A stretch of DNA of 64,000 bases from contig NZ_JANLCK010000003.1 in NCBI RefSeq assembly GCF_024979315.1, positions 310,001 to 374,000 of the forward strand, in the 5' to 3' direction. Positions within the stretch are counted from its first letter, which is position 1. Each line of letters begins with the position of its first letter. The notes under the pieces are model-generated. The model did not search any database and was not told where the DNA came from. It saw nothing but the letters and a program-made list of their open reading frames with translations. Below are positions 42,753 through 51,688 of the stretch, in pieces. The translations under genes were made by a program, and so were the position numbers. Origin of the DNA: Herbiconiux oxytropis (GTDB lineage: Bacteria; Actinomycetota; Actinomycetes; Actinomycetales; Microbacteriaceae).

Positions 42753-43558
42753 GCCCGCCTCCAGCGGTAGGGGGTGGTGGTCGAGACCTTGACGAGGCCG
42801 GAGCGCTCGAGGATGGGGCGGGAGAACTCGGTGGAGTCGCTGTGGATGAGCGAGGCTCCGGCCCCGAGCGCCGATCGGGCCCGCGCCGCGGTGAGGGCAC
42901 GGTAGAGGCCGCGGCCGCGCCACTCGGAGACGACCGCGCCGCCCCAGATGCCGGCGAAGGCGGTGCCGGCCACCGGCTCGAGGCGACCGGCGCCGAGCAT
43001 GCGGCCGTCGGCCTCGGCGACCCACAGCTCCATGCCGTCGGCGCGCTCGAGGCGCCGCAGCAGCGCGTCGGCCATCTCCTCCGAGACGGGATCGCCGAAG
43101 ACCGCGTCGGCCATGGCGCTCATCGCGCGCACGTCGGCCTCCGTGGTCACCCGGCGGAGGATCACGCCCGAGGGGAGGGGGACGTCGACCGCCAGCGCCT
43201 GGGCGTCGCCGATCATGATCGACTCGGTCTCGTCGGGTGCGAAGCCGTGCTCGAGCAGCGCCACGGCGAGACCGGGCGCCGCGTCGTGGCCGCGGGTCTT
43301 CCACTCGACGCGGGTGATCCCGGGATCGGCGCGATAGTGCTCGAGCGCACCGGCGACGAGTTCCCGGATCTCCACCCGCCCCGTTCCGCCGAGGTCGCGG
43401 TAGGTCACGAATCCGCGGCCGTGCGCGAAGGTCACGAGCCGCAGCGGCCCGAGAGCGGTCACCGAGAGCTGGCTCGGGGTCTCGGCCTCGCCGCGCAGCT
43501 GCTCGTCGTAGGCGGCGAGGAGGAGAGCAGTGCGGTCGGCGGGCGGGGCGGAGTCCAT
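42749..43558 (-). CDS. GNAT-family N-acetyltransferase
   Basis: 269 residues. The C-terminal half holds the GNAT fold: LRRVTTEADVRAMSAMADAV, ELWVAEADGRMLGAGRL, and the acetyl-CoA loop VVSEWRGRGLYRALTAAR (R-G-x-G-x-Y). The N-terminal half (1-130) is a partially degenerate second GNAT-like part. Acceptor unknown. First gene of a two-gene unit with the nitronate monooxygenase. Confidence 0.82.
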   Translation of the reverse strand: MDSAPPADRTALLLAAYDEQLRGEAETPSQLSVTALGPLRLVTFAHGRGFVTYRDLGGTGRVEIRELVAGALEHYRADPGITRVEWKTRGHDAAPGLAVALLEHGFAPDETESIMIGDAQALAVDVPLPSGVILRRVTTEADVRAMSAMADAVFGDPVSEEMADALLRRLERADGMELWVAEADGRMLGAGRLEPVAGTAFAGIWGGAVVSEWRGRGLYRALTAARARSALGAGASLIHSDSTEFSRPILERSGLVKVSTTTPYRWRRA

Positions 43559-43653
43559 GCGCCCAGTCCATCACACGGCCGGTGGTGGCAGGCGGATCGG
43601 GCGGCGGGCGCGGCGCGGTGGTGGCGGGGGCGGGCCGGTGGTTCAATGGCGTC

Positions 43654-44088
43654 ATGGCCACACCGTCCGACGAGATCGACGCCCTCATCCAGAAGCATCC
43701 CGACTGGCGCGGTGAGGCGCTCGCGCGCATGCGCGCGGTCATCGTGGGGGTCGACCCGGCCATCGTGGAGGAGTGGAAGTGGATGGGCTCGCCCGTGTGG
43801 GAGCTCGACGGCATCCTCGTGGTGGGCGACATCTTCAAGGCCAAGGTCAAGCTCGGATTCCTCTACGGCGCCTCTCTCGACGACCCGCACGGGCTCTTCA
43901 ACGGCGAGCTCGGCGGCAACCAGCGGCGCTCGGTTGAGCTCTTCGAGGGCGACACCGTCGACGAGAACGCATTCGCCCAGCTCGTGCGCGAGGCGATCGC
44001 GTTCAACACCCGGAAGCGCGCCGACGCGGCCGCGAAGAAGGCGGCGAGCCGGAAGGCCGCCCCGAAGAAAGAGGCATCGGATGTCTGA
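43654..44088 (+). CDS. DUF1801-domain protein
   Basis: 144 residues: EIDALIQKHPDWRGEALARM, VEEWKWMGSPVWELDG, then KAKVKLGFLYGASLDDP, typical of the DUF1801/YdhG group whose fold resembles an iron-sulfur-assembly or ligand-binding barrel. Lys/Ala-rich tail (KRADAAAKKAASRKAAPKKE) may bind nucleic acid. Overlaps the next small gene by 8 bp. Function unknown. Confidence 0.8.
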   Translation: MATPSDEIDALIQKHPDWRGEALARMRAVIVGVDPAIVEEWKWMGSPVWELDGILVVGDIFKAKVKLGFLYGASLDDPHGLFNGELGGNQRRSVELFEGDTVDENAFAQLVREAIAFNTRKRADAAAKKAASRKAAPKKEASDV

Positions 44089-44260
44089 GCGCACCCATGA
44101 CGAGAAGCGTCACGACCAGCTGACCACGGCTCCCAAGTCGACCGAGGACGACGCGGCGCCGCGCATCGACGTCACCGACGCCGGAGACGGCGTCACGCGG
44201 ATCGACGTGCGCGACGACGCGGCCGTGCGCCCGGGCGGCGACCCCGACCTCGTCGACTGA
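44081..44260 (+). CDS. small acidic hypothetical protein
   Basis: 59 residues, rich in Asp, Thr and Arg with APRIDVTDAGDGVTRIDVRD. No known domain. The AAGAAAGAGG ribosome site and overlap with the DUF1801 gene support translation. It is probably disordered. Confidence 0.5.
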   Translation: MSERTHDEKRHDQLTTAPKSTEDDAAPRIDVTDAGDGVTRIDVRDDAAVRPGGDPDLVD

Positions 44261-44293
44261 GCCCGCCGCCGGAGCCGGGCCCGCCGGCAACCG

Positions 44294-45115
44294 TTACGCC
44301 GTCGGGTCGTCGAGCGCGTCGAGCGCCGCCACGTCGTCGGCCGAGAGCTCGAAGTCGAGCTGGGCGTTCTCCACGATCCGCGACGGCGTCGTCGACTTCG
44401 GCAGCGGCAGCGTGCTCTTCTCGAGCGCGTAGCGCAGGCACACCTGCGCCACCGAACGGCCGAGCCGATCCGCGATGCCCTTGAGCTCCTCGTTCTCGAG
44501 CAGCTCACCCGTGGCGAGCGGCGAGTAGGCCTCCACGAGCACATCGTGCTCGCGGCACCAGTTCACGGTCTCGGGCTGCGTGTTGCCCACGAACCAGCGG
44601 ATCTGGTTGGCGTGCGGCATCACGCCGGTCGCCTCCACGATCGACTCCAGGTGCGGCACCTCGAAGTTGGAGACCCCGATGGCGCGGCTGCGGCCGGCCT
44701 CGTGGATGCCGTTCAGCACTGTCCACGCGGCGATGTTGCCTGCCGTGTAGTCGGCGCCCATCTCCTCCCACGGCCAGGGCGCGTGGATGAGGTAGAGGTC
44801 GACGTAGTCGAGTGCGAGCTCGGACATCGTCTTCTCGAACGCCGCCTCGGCCGACGCGGTGTCCTTCGCCTGGGCGGGCAGTTTCGTGGTCACGAAGATC
44901 TGGTCGCGAGGGATGCCGCTGTCGCGGATCGCGCGACCCACGCTCTTCTCGTTGTCGTAGGCGCGCGCGGTGTCGATGTGCCGGTACCCGGCCTCGAGCG
45001 CTGCCGCGACGGAGTCGTAGGTCTCGGGGCCGTCGGGGATCTGCCAGGTGCCGAAGCCGATCTTGGGGATCTCGACGCCGTTGGAGAGGGTGTAGGTGTC
45101 AGTCAGTGCGGGCAT
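44294..45115 (-). CDS. aldo/keto reductase
   Basis: NADPH-dependent carbonyl reductase (AKR5-like), 273 residues. Catalytic tetrad Asp48, Tyr53, Lys78 and His111 intact (GYRHIDTARAY, TTKLP, YLIHAPWP). The cofactor site is marked by IGVSNF, AYSPLA and PLPKSTTPSRIVEN. Probably a 2,5-diketo-gluconate-type reductase or methylglyoxal reductase; substrate not set by sequence. Same strand as, and 19 bp after, the glucose-6-phosphate dehydrogenase-like gene, which could supply NADPH. Confidence 0.9.
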   Translation of the reverse strand: MPALTDTYTLSNGVEIPKIGFGTWQIPDGPETYDSVAAALEAGYRHIDTARAYDNEKSVGRAIRDSGIPRDQIFVTTKLPAQAKDTASAEAAFEKTMSELALDYVDLYLIHAPWPWEEMGADYTAGNIAAWTVLNGIHEAGRSRAIGVSNFEVPHLESIVEATGVMPHANQIRWFVGNTQPETVNWCREHDVLVEAYSPLATGELLENEELKGIADRLGRSVAQVCLRYALEKSTLPLPKSTTPSRIVENAQLDFELSADDVAALDALDDPTA

Positions 45116-45134
45116 GCTTTCACGCTACGCCCGA

Positions 45135-46571
45135 TCACCAGCCCTCGGGGCCCGCGGATCCGGCCTCGTACTCCTCCAGCGGCGTGGCGCCCTCGGCCCA
45201 CGCGTTCAGCACGGGGGTGACGATCCGCCAGCACTGCTCGGCCACGTCGCCGCGCACCGAGAGCAGCGTGTCCTGCTGCAGGATGCCGGCGAGCACCTGG
45301 GCGTAGGGTCCCAGCACGGGGGCGGAGGGGGCGGCACGCAGAGCGGAGCCCTCGAGGCCGCCGAGCTCGCCCGCGCTGTTGAGCACCACTCCCAGATCGA
45401 TCGATCCGTCGGTGAGTGAGATCCGGAGCGCCGTGCCGAGGCCCGCCCCTTCGGGTGCCTCGAGTCCCTCGGGCGGCCGCGTGTCGCGGAAGTGCACCGC
45501 GACCTCGGCGCGCGGGCTGCCGATGGCCTTGCCCGAGCGCAGCACGAACGGCACGCCCTGCCAGCGCGGCACGTCGATCTGCAGCACGATCTGGGCGAGC
45601 GTCTCGGTGCCTCGCGAGGCGTCCACGCCCTCCTCGTCGACGTAGGAGGGGAAGAAGCGGTCGTCGACGCGGCCCTCGGTGTAGCGGGCGCGACGGGCGG
45701 TGGAGGGGTCGTCGCGCCAGAGCCGCACGGCGCCGAGCACCTCCGCCACGCGGTCGTGCACCTCGGGGGCGGTCACGGCGGCCGGGCGCTCCATGGCCGT
45801 GAGCGCGAGCACCATGAGCAGGTGGCTCTGCAGCATGTCACGGAGTGCACCCGTGCTGTCGTAGAAGGCGGCGCGGCCCTCGAGACCCAGCTCCTCGTCG
45901 AAGACGATCTCGACCCGTTCGATGCTCGCGGCGCTCCAGCCGGCCTCGAACAGGGCGTTGCCGAAACGGAGCCCGAGCATGCCGAGCACGGTCGATTCGC
46001 CGAGGAAGTGGTCGATGCGCCACAGCCGCTCCTCCGGCACGACCGCCGCGAGCTCCTCGTTGAGGGCCTGGGCGTCGGCGAGGTCCTCACCGAAGGGCTT
46101 CTCGATGGCCACGAGGAGGTCGTCCGGCAGGTCGCCGGCCACATCGAGCGCGGCGAGGGACTCCGCCACCGTGCGGCCCATCGACGGCGGCAGGGCCACG
46201 TAGAGCACGGGGGAGGTGGGGCAGGCGTCGATCAGGGCCTTGAGCTCGGCCGGGTCGGAGGCGTCGGTGGGCACGAACTCCGCGGTGCTCGCGAGCTCCT
46301 CGACGCTCTGCTCACCGATGCCGGCGGCCTCAAGGCTCCGCCGCACGAGACCCTGCCACTCCTCACGCGACTGCGGGGTGCGAGCGGCTCCCACGACGCG
46401 GAGCTCGAGCGGGTTGCGGGCCTCACGTGCGGCATCGAGCACCTGGCCGAGCCCGGGCAGCAGCAGGCGCTCGGTGAGGTCGCCGCCGGCGCCGAGGATG
46501 GCGATGGTGCGGGCCGTCGTCTCGATGGTCGTCGCATCCGGGATGCCGGTCTGATCGGTCTCGGACATCAT
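45135..46571 (-). CDS. divergent glucose-6-phosphate 1-dehydrogenase
   Basis: 478 residues (usual 480-510). Nucleotide motif GAGGDLTERLLLPGL (28-42; GASGDL in typical enzymes), IEKPFGEDL, RIDHFLG (185-191) and GALRDMLQSHLLMVLALTAM with the catalytic His. The invariant Lys of DHYLGK is Glu192 here (DHFLGE), a residue that contacts substrate phosphate in known enzymes, so kinetics or substrate may differ. Probably a paralogue of the main Zwf. Gives NADPH near an aldo/keto reductase. Alternative start one codon in (46568). Confidence 0.8.
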   Translation of the reverse strand: MMSETDQTGIPDATTIETTARTIAILGAGGDLTERLLLPGLGQVLDAAREARNPLELRVVGAARTPQSREEWQGLVRRSLEAAGIGEQSVEELASTAEFVPTDASDPAELKALIDACPTSPVLYVALPPSMGRTVAESLAALDVAGDLPDDLLVAIEKPFGEDLADAQALNEELAAVVPEERLWRIDHFLGESTVLGMLGLRFGNALFEAGWSAASIERVEIVFDEELGLEGRAAFYDSTGALRDMLQSHLLMVLALTAMERPAAVTAPEVHDRVAEVLGAVRLWRDDPSTARRARYTEGRVDDRFFPSYVDEEGVDASRGTETLAQIVLQIDVPRWQGVPFVLRSGKAIGSPRAEVAVHFRDTRPPEGLEAPEGAGLGTALRISLTDGSIDLGVVLNSAGELGGLEGSALRAAPSAPVLGPYAQVLAGILQQDTLLSVRGDVAEQCWRIVTPVLNAWAEGATPLEEYEAGSAGPEGW

Positions 46572-46743
46572 GCGCCTCCGTGGTCGTGCGGTGTGGGTGC
46601 CCGGTGTGGGCGCTCGGTGTGGGGTGCTCGCCGGGCGTTCGCCGCCCTCCCGACCCTAGCCAGGTCGGCCCGGATCGGCCCGCGCCCGGAAACGGTCGCC
46701 GCACGGGTTGACCTGGGGTGCGCCGAGTGGGATCCTCGACGCC

Positions 46744-47127
46744 ATGTCGATCCCCACACCCGTCGATCCGCCCCAGCTGCCGCAGAGCCCGGCCTTCGCG
46801 CACGGGATGCTCGTGCCGTCCGGCCCGCTGCTGTTCGTGGGCGGGCAGAACGGCATCGACGGCCACGGAGCGCTGCTCGAGGGGCTGAGGGCCCAGACCG
46901 AGCAGGCCCTTCGCAACGTGCTGGCCGTGCTGGCCGAGGCGGGCACGGGGCCCGAGCACGTCGCCCGGATGTCGATCTACCTCGCGCCGGGGGTCGACCC
47001 CATGGAGGCCTTCGCCGCGAGTGCGGCGGTGTGGGGGCAGCGCCGCACGGCCGTCACGGTGCTCACCGTGGCGCCCGCGAAGCCCGGCGCGCTCGTCGAG
47101 ATCGAGGCCGTCGCGACGCTGCCCTGA
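46744..47127 (+). CDS. RidA/YjgF-family enamine/imine deaminase-like protein
   Basis: 127 residues: GPLLFVGGQNGID, TEQALRNVLAVLAEAG, HVARMSIYLAPG and PAKPGALVEIEAVATL. The Arg of canonical RidA (last part, EIEAIA-type) is not obvious, so this is one of the non-canonical RidA subgroups. ATG 46744 chosen; upstream in-frame TTG at 46708 is less likely. Confidence 0.82.
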   Translation: MSIPTPVDPPQLPQSPAFAHGMLVPSGPLLFVGGQNGIDGHGALLEGLRAQTEQALRNVLAVLAEAGTGPEHVARMSIYLAPGVDPMEAFAASAAVWGQRRTAVTVLTVAPAKPGALVEIEAVATLP

Positions 47128-47145
47128 GGCGGGCGAGCAGCCGGC

Positions 47146-47925
47146 TCAGTTGAGGGCCGGGGTGTCCTCGGGGATGACGCCGGTCCCGTAGAGGTCGGCC
47201 GCCACGTCGCGGAGGGCGCGGAGGGCGACGCGCTGCGTGAACGGGCCGTAGGAGATGCGGGCCACGCCGAGCGCCTCGTAGTCGGCGGCGGGGAGGGCGC
47301 CCGGGGCGCCGATCACCGAGAGCCGGCCGCGGCCGAGGCCCTCCACGAGCGCCTCGACGTCGTCGCGGGTGAGGGCTCCGGGCACAAAGACCAGGGGAGC
47401 GCCCGCCTCGAGGAACGCGCGCCCGCGGGCGATCGCATCCGCGATGCTCTCGCTCTTGGGGCGGTCGCCGCCGCGCACGATGGCGTCGGTGCGGGCGTTG
47501 AGCTGGAAGTCGACGCCCTCGGCTTCGGCAGCCTTCATGATCGCGCTCACGCGCGCGACGGACTCGTCGAACGGGCGCAGCCGGTCTTCGACGTTGGCGC
47601 CCACGATGCCGAAGCCGATGGCGCGGCGGATGGTCTCGGCCGGGTCGGCGTAGCCGTCGTCGAGGTCGGCCGTCACGGGCAGGTCCACCGCATCGGCGAC
47701 GACCTTCGCGCCCGCGAGGGCGAGCTCGAGCGGCATGCCGCCGTCGTCGTAGCCGTAGGCGGCGGCGATGGAGTGGCCGGCCGTGGCGATGGCACGGGTC
47801 TCGGGCAGGGCCGCGACCGTCTTGGCGCTGATCGCATCCCAGACGTTCACCACCCTCAGGATCTCGGGGGCCTCGTGGAGGGCCTTCAACTGAAGGGCGA
47901 GATCGGCGGTCGAGGGTGTGCTCAT
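47146..47925 (-). CDS. isocitrate lyase/PEP mutase-superfamily protein
   Basis: 259-residue TIM-barrel enzyme of the PEP mutase/2-methylisocitrate lyase superfamily. Segments: RVVNVWDAISAKTVAALP, VTADLDDGYADP (metal site), ANVEDRL, and FQLNARTDAIV. The lyase KKCGH motif is absent, so oxaloacetate-decarboxylase, phosphonopyruvate-hydrolase or related activity is more likely. Reads in the same direction as the SCO1664-family gene, 124 bp downstream of it. Confidence 0.8.
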   Translation of the reverse strand: MSTPSTADLALQLKALHEAPEILRVVNVWDAISAKTVAALPETRAIATAGHSIAAAYGYDDGGMPLELALAGAKVVADAVDLPVTADLDDGYADPAETIRRAIGFGIVGANVEDRLRPFDESVARVSAIMKAAEAEGVDFQLNARTDAIVRGGDRPKSESIADAIARGRAFLEAGAPLVFVPGALTRDDVEALVEGLGRGRLSVIGAPGALPAADYEALGVARISYGPFTQRVALRALRDVAADLYGTGVIPEDTPALN

Positions 47926-48049
47926 GATTCGGGTCTTCCTTCGCGGTTCTGGCCGGAGGGCCGGCGGGGCTGCTGCGGGGACAGCATGACTCCAGTGAAC
48001 CGCTCCTGGCCGCCGAGCGGGGCGGATGAGACGACTTCGGACGGTGCTC

Positions 48050-48883
48050 TCAGAACAGCGGCCACGGCACGGCGGGCATGTCGCCCTCCGGCCCGGGGAA
48101 TCGTGCCTCTCGCTCGAGACGATCGCAGCGCCGCTCGAGGGCCTCGATCTCGGTGGGCAGGATGTGCGCGGCGAGCGCTTCGCCCAGGTCGCCGGCGAGG
48201 GCGAGCCGCAGCCGGGCGAGGCCCTCGAGCTCATCGGGGTCGAGCGGCTCGTCGAGCCAGCCCCAGAGCACGGTGCGCAGCTTGTGCTCCTCGTGGAACG
48301 CGAGACCGTGGTCGACACCGTGGCGATGGCCGTCGGGCATCGCGAGCACGTGCCCGCCCTTCCGGTCGGCGTTGTTCACCACCACGTCGAAGACCGCCAT
48401 GCGGCGGAGCGCTGCGGAGTCCTCGTGCAGGAGCACGACGGCACGACCCTCCTCGTCACGGCCCTCGAAGACCGGGCGCCATCCGGTCTCGGGCACGTCG
48501 TCGGCGTCGACGAGGTCCACGGGGTGCTGCTCCGGATCCGCGTTCTGCCACAGCTGCACCATGCCGGGGCCGAGGGGGCCGTCGCGGAGGAGGGTGGGCG
48601 GCACGACGTTCCAGCCGAGCGCCTCGGAGACGAGGAACGCGGCGACCTCGCGGCCGGCGAGCGTGCCGTCCGGGAAGTCCCAGAGAGGGCTCTCGCCGCG
48701 CACGGGCTTGTAGACCACCTCGGTGCCGTCGATGCGGCCGAGGAAGGTGGCGTTGGAGGCCGTCGTGATGCGGCCCACGAGCTCGAGCTCGCCGTTCGGC
48801 ACGCCGCTCAGGGGTTCGCCGGGCGTGACACCGGGGGCTGCGCTCGAGGCTGCGCCGTCGGGTTCGCCCGGGCCCACGGTCAC
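48050..48883 (-). CDS. SCO1664-family kinase-like protein
   Basis: 277 residues of the actinobacterial SCO1664 family, with distant PI3/4-kinase-like features: VVYKPVRGESPLWDFP (ATP Lys), GREVAAFLVSEALGWNVVPP, FDVVVNNADRKGGHVL (catalytic-loop-like NNADRK) and GVDHGLAFH (DxG-like metal segment). GTG start overlaps the DUF3090 gene stop by 4 bp. In many Actinobacteria this gene, DUF3090 and the histidine phosphatase form a fixed trio, often beside mycothiol gene mshC (from memory). Confidence 0.85.
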   Translation of the reverse strand: MTVGPGEPDGAASSAAPGVTPGEPLSGVPNGELELVGRITTASNATFLGRIDGTEVVYKPVRGESPLWDFPDGTLAGREVAAFLVSEALGWNVVPPTLLRDGPLGPGMVQLWQNADPEQHPVDLVDADDVPETGWRPVFEGRDEEGRAVVLLHEDSAALRRMAVFDVVVNNADRKGGHVLAMPDGHRHGVDHGLAFHEEHKLRTVLWGWLDEPLDPDELEGLARLRLALAGDLGEALAAHILPTEIEALERRCDRLEREARFPGPEGDMPAVPWPLF

Positions 48884-49458
48884 AGGTCGTCGGCGACCGG
48901 GCAGATGTGACCCTGGGGGTCCATCGGCGTGCCGCAGAGCGGGCAGAGCGGGCGGCCCGCCCCGACGACCTCGCGCGTGCGCTTGGCGAAGGCGCGGGCG
49001 GTGCCGACCGGCATGCCCACCCGCAGCACCTCGGAGGGCTCGACGAGGGACTCGAGCTGGCTGATGCTCTCGATCGACTCGGGATCGAAGTCGGCGTCGT
49101 CGATCTCCTGCACCGGGAAGGCCTCGACCACGATCTGCACGGTCGAGGGATCCCAGCCGAGGCTCATGGCCCCGGCGCGGAACTGCTCGTCGAGCGGAAG
49201 CTCCAGCGGGTCGTTGTCGACGAGCTCGACCGGGGTCGTGGCGGGAACGCTGAACGGGTTGCCGTCGCCCACCATGAGCTCGTCGAGGATCTCGTCGATC
49301 TTCTCGGCGAGGAGCGCCGACTGCTCCTTCTCGAGGGCGACGCTCATGATCTGCGCGCGCGAGCGCACCTGGAGGTAGAAGGTGCGGGCGCCCGGGAGGC
49401 CGATCGTGCCGATGACGACCCGGTCCGGCCAGACGAACTCGTGAGCGATGGTGGGCAT
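48880..49458 (-). CDS. DUF3090 protein with C-terminal zinc ribbon
   Basis: 192 residues, DUF3090/SCO1663-like: HEFVWPDRVVIGTIGLPGAR, FYLQVRSRAQIMSVALEKEQ and FRAGAMSLGWDP. The C terminus has CPLCGTPMDPQGHICP, a probable zinc ribbon. Middle gene of the trio; stop overlaps the next gene (GTGA). Function unknown. Confidence 0.9.
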   Translation of the reverse strand: MPTIAHEFVWPDRVVIGTIGLPGARTFYLQVRSRAQIMSVALEKEQSALLAEKIDEILDELMVGDGNPFSVPATTPVELVDNDPLELPLDEQFRAGAMSLGWDPSTVQIVVEAFPVQEIDDADFDPESIESISQLESLVEPSEVLRVGMPVGTARAFAKRTREVVGAGRPLCPLCGTPMDPQGHICPVADDL

Positions 49459-49541
49459 GCGCCCATCCTACGAGCGGCGGGCGGCCCTGCCACCCCACGC
49501 GCGCACAGGTGCGGTGTAGATGCGGGCCGTATCCCGGTCCG

Positions 49542-50246
49542 TCAGGCGGGGGCGTGGCCGGCGCCGCCGCCCACGGGGGCGCCCGCCGGATCCGGGGCGG
49601 GAGCCGCCCGGAGCCAGGAGAGGTCGCCCGCTTCGGTGTTGGTGGCGACGACCTCGGGCCGGGCGGAGCTGTAGCGCACGATCGAGAGCGAGGCGGGGCC
49701 CACGCCGATCCGCTGGAACAGGTCGAGGTGGAGGCCGAGTGCATCCGCCAGCAGCGACTTGATGACGTCACCGTGGCTCACGGCCACCCACACCGCCTGC
49801 GGACCGTGCTCGGCCTCGATCTCGGCATCACGGCGACGGACGGCCGCGACCGCTCTGGCCTGCATGGCCGCCATCGACTCGCCGCCCGGGAAGACGACGG
49901 CCGAGGGCTGGGACTGCACGACCTTCCAGAGCGGCTCCTCGGCGAGTTCGCGGAGGAGGCGCCCCGTCCAGTCGCCGTAGCCGCACTCGGTGATGCCGTC
50001 GTCGAGCTCGAAGGCCGGTGCCGGCGATGCGCTCTGCTCGGCGAGGATCGCCGCGGCCGTCTGGCGGCAGCGCTCCAGAGGGCTCGAGACGACGGCCGCG
50101 AGCGGAACCGCCGCCAGCCGTCGGGCGGCGACGGCGGCCTGCTCGACACCCACCTCGTCGAGGCGCACCCCTTCGGAGCGGCCGGCGAGGATGCCCGTGG
50201 CGTTCGCGGTGGTGCGCCCGTGCCGCACGAGGATGACAGTGGCCAT
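49542..50246 (-). CDS. histidine phosphatase (MSMEG_4193-type phosphomutase-like)
   Basis: 234 residues with the phosphohistidine motif LVRHGRT (6-12; His9), SSPLERCRQTA, the acid/base region ITECGYGDWTGR and the second His in AVSHGDVIKSLLADAL. First gene of the DUF3090/SCO1664 trio, 83 bp upstream of DUF3090. Tail is Gly/Ala/Pro-rich. Substrate unknown. Confidence 0.88.
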   Translation of the reverse strand: MATVILVRHGRTTANATGILAGRSEGVRLDEVGVEQAAVAARRLAAVPLAAVVSSPLERCRQTAAAILAEQSASPAPAFELDDGITECGYGDWTGRLLRELAEEPLWKVVQSQPSAVVFPGGESMAAMQARAVAAVRRRDAEIEAEHGPQAVWVAVSHGDVIKSLLADALGLHLDLFQRIGVGPASLSIVRYSSARPEVVATNTEAGDLSWLRAAPAPDPAGAPVGGGAGHAPA

Positions 50247-50276
50247 GCCGCTCAGCCTACGGGAGCGGCCGGGGCG

Positions 50277-51155
50277 TCACCTGGCGCTGCGGAAGTGCTC
50301 CAGGAGGGCCGGGACGATGAGGTCCCAGGTCTCGGGTGGTGGGAACTGGTGGCCGAGGCCGGGGACCGGCAGCAGGCGCGCATCCGGGATCTCGCGGGCG
50401 AGCGCTTCGCCGTGGGCGAGGGGGAACAGCGGATCTTCGGTGCCGTGCACCACGAGGGTGGGCACCGCGATCTCGGCGAGCTGGGCACGGGTGCCGGAGG
50501 CCGAGGGGATGCCCCAGTGGTTGGCGCCGGCCTCGACGTCGATCGAGCGATCGAACACGCGGCCGGCGATGCGCCGGATGCGCTGCTCGTCGACGGGGAT
50601 CGTGCCGCCGAACCGACTCTCGTCGGCGAGCGTCGAGCGGACGTAGGCCTCGCGGACGCTCGGCGCGCCCTCGTCGTCGGGTTGCGACGGGGCGTCGAAC
50701 GAGGCGGCGAGCTCGGCCGACATCGGCGGCAGGTCGTCGCCGCCCGGGCTCGTCGAGAGGAGGGAGAGCGAGGCGAGCGTCTCGGGGTGGGCGATGGCGA
50801 GCTGCTGCGCCAGTCCGCCGCCGAGCGAGAGGCCGACGACGTGGGCGGGCGTGAGCTCGAGGGCCCGGATGAGCGCCGTGAGATCCTCGACGAGGTCGTC
50901 GCCCGTGTAGTCGGGCTGGCCGAGCGGGCGGGTGGTGGAGCGGCCGGTGTCGCGGAGGTCGTAGCGCACGACGCGGTGACCGCCGGCCGCGAGGGCCTCA
51001 CAGAACGCGTCGTCCCACCAGTCCGAGGCCGACGACGCACCCGGCACGAGCACGACGCCCTGGCCCCCTTCGTCGCCGAACTCTGCGATGCACAGGTCGA
51101 CCCCGTTCACTCGCAGCATCCGCTCGCCGTGGCGCTCGTGCAGCTCTTCTCGCAT
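50277..51155 (-). CDS. alpha/beta hydrolase
   Basis: 292 residues from ATG 51155 (an in-frame ATG at 51188 adds 11 unlikely residues). Nucleophile elbow GLSLGGG (Ser), acid in HGTEDPLFP, His in PGLGHQFP, oxyanion segment LVPGASSASDWWDDAF. Resembles 3-oxoadipate enol-lactonase/haloalkane-dehalogenase-like esterases. Monocistronic; substrate unknown. Confidence 0.85.
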   Translation of the reverse strand: MREELHERHGERMLRVNGVDLCIAEFGDEGGQGVVLVPGASSASDWWDDAFCEALAAGGHRVVRYDLRDTGRSTTRPLGQPDYTGDDLVEDLTALIRALELTPAHVVGLSLGGGLAQQLAIAHPETLASLSLLSTSPGGDDLPPMSAELAASFDAPSQPDDEGAPSVREAYVRSTLADESRFGGTIPVDEQRIRRIAGRVFDRSIDVEAGANHWGIPSASGTRAQLAEIAVPTLVVHGTEDPLFPLAHGEALAREIPDARLLPVPGLGHQFPPPETWDLIVPALLEHFRSAR

Positions 51156-51271
51156 GCCTTCATGGTGCCGTATGTGGACACTGTTCACAATGCCTGCTGT
51201 GCCGTGTTCTGGGGGGACCGCGTTGCCGGATCGTGACCGTTCCGGCGCAGGGCGGCTGGGATACTGAGCCC

Positions 51272-51679
51272 ATGCGTATCTCGAAGTTCATCGCCGTCGC
51301 GGGGATCGTGGCCGTCGTCGTGGGGCTCAGCGCCTGCAGCTCCACTCCCGCCGAGACCTCGTCGTCCTCGTCGGACGCTCCGATCGGCGGCGACGTGATC
51401 ACGCCGCTGACCATGGAGGCCGACGACCTGCAGGGGGAGATCGTCGACCTCGTGGTGGGGCAGGTGCTCAACATCAACACCGGTGATCTGGCGACCGACA
51501 GCTACACGGGAGAGGTCGCCGACACGTCGGTGGCGTCGTTCGTGAAGGGGACCTCGGGCGGGAGCGCCGAGACGAACCCGGGCGTGGAGGCGCTCGCCGT
51601 GGGTGAGACCGAGGTGACGCTCACGAACGCCGACGGCGGCATCCAGCCGCTCACCTTCACGGTCGTCGTCGCCGAGTAG
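51272..51679 (+). CDS. small exported lipoprotein with Ig-like fold
   Basis: 135 residues. Signal peptide and lipobox LSAC (Cys22), a Ser-rich linker, then a single beta domain (VVGQVLNINTGDLATDSYTG, VEALAVGETEVTLTNAD, LTFTVVVAE). The pattern resembles bacterial Ig-like or chagasin-type inhibitor folds; the latter would need loops not clearly present. Start ATG 51272 rather than GTG 51233. Confidence 0.75.
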   Translation: MRISKFIAVAGIVAVVVGLSACSSTPAETSSSSSDAPIGGDVITPLTMEADDLQGEIVDLVVGQVLNINTGDLATDSYTGEVADTSVASFVKGTSGGSAETNPGVEALAVGETEVTLTNADGGIQPLTFTVVVAE

Positions 51680-51688
51680 CGGGCGGCG

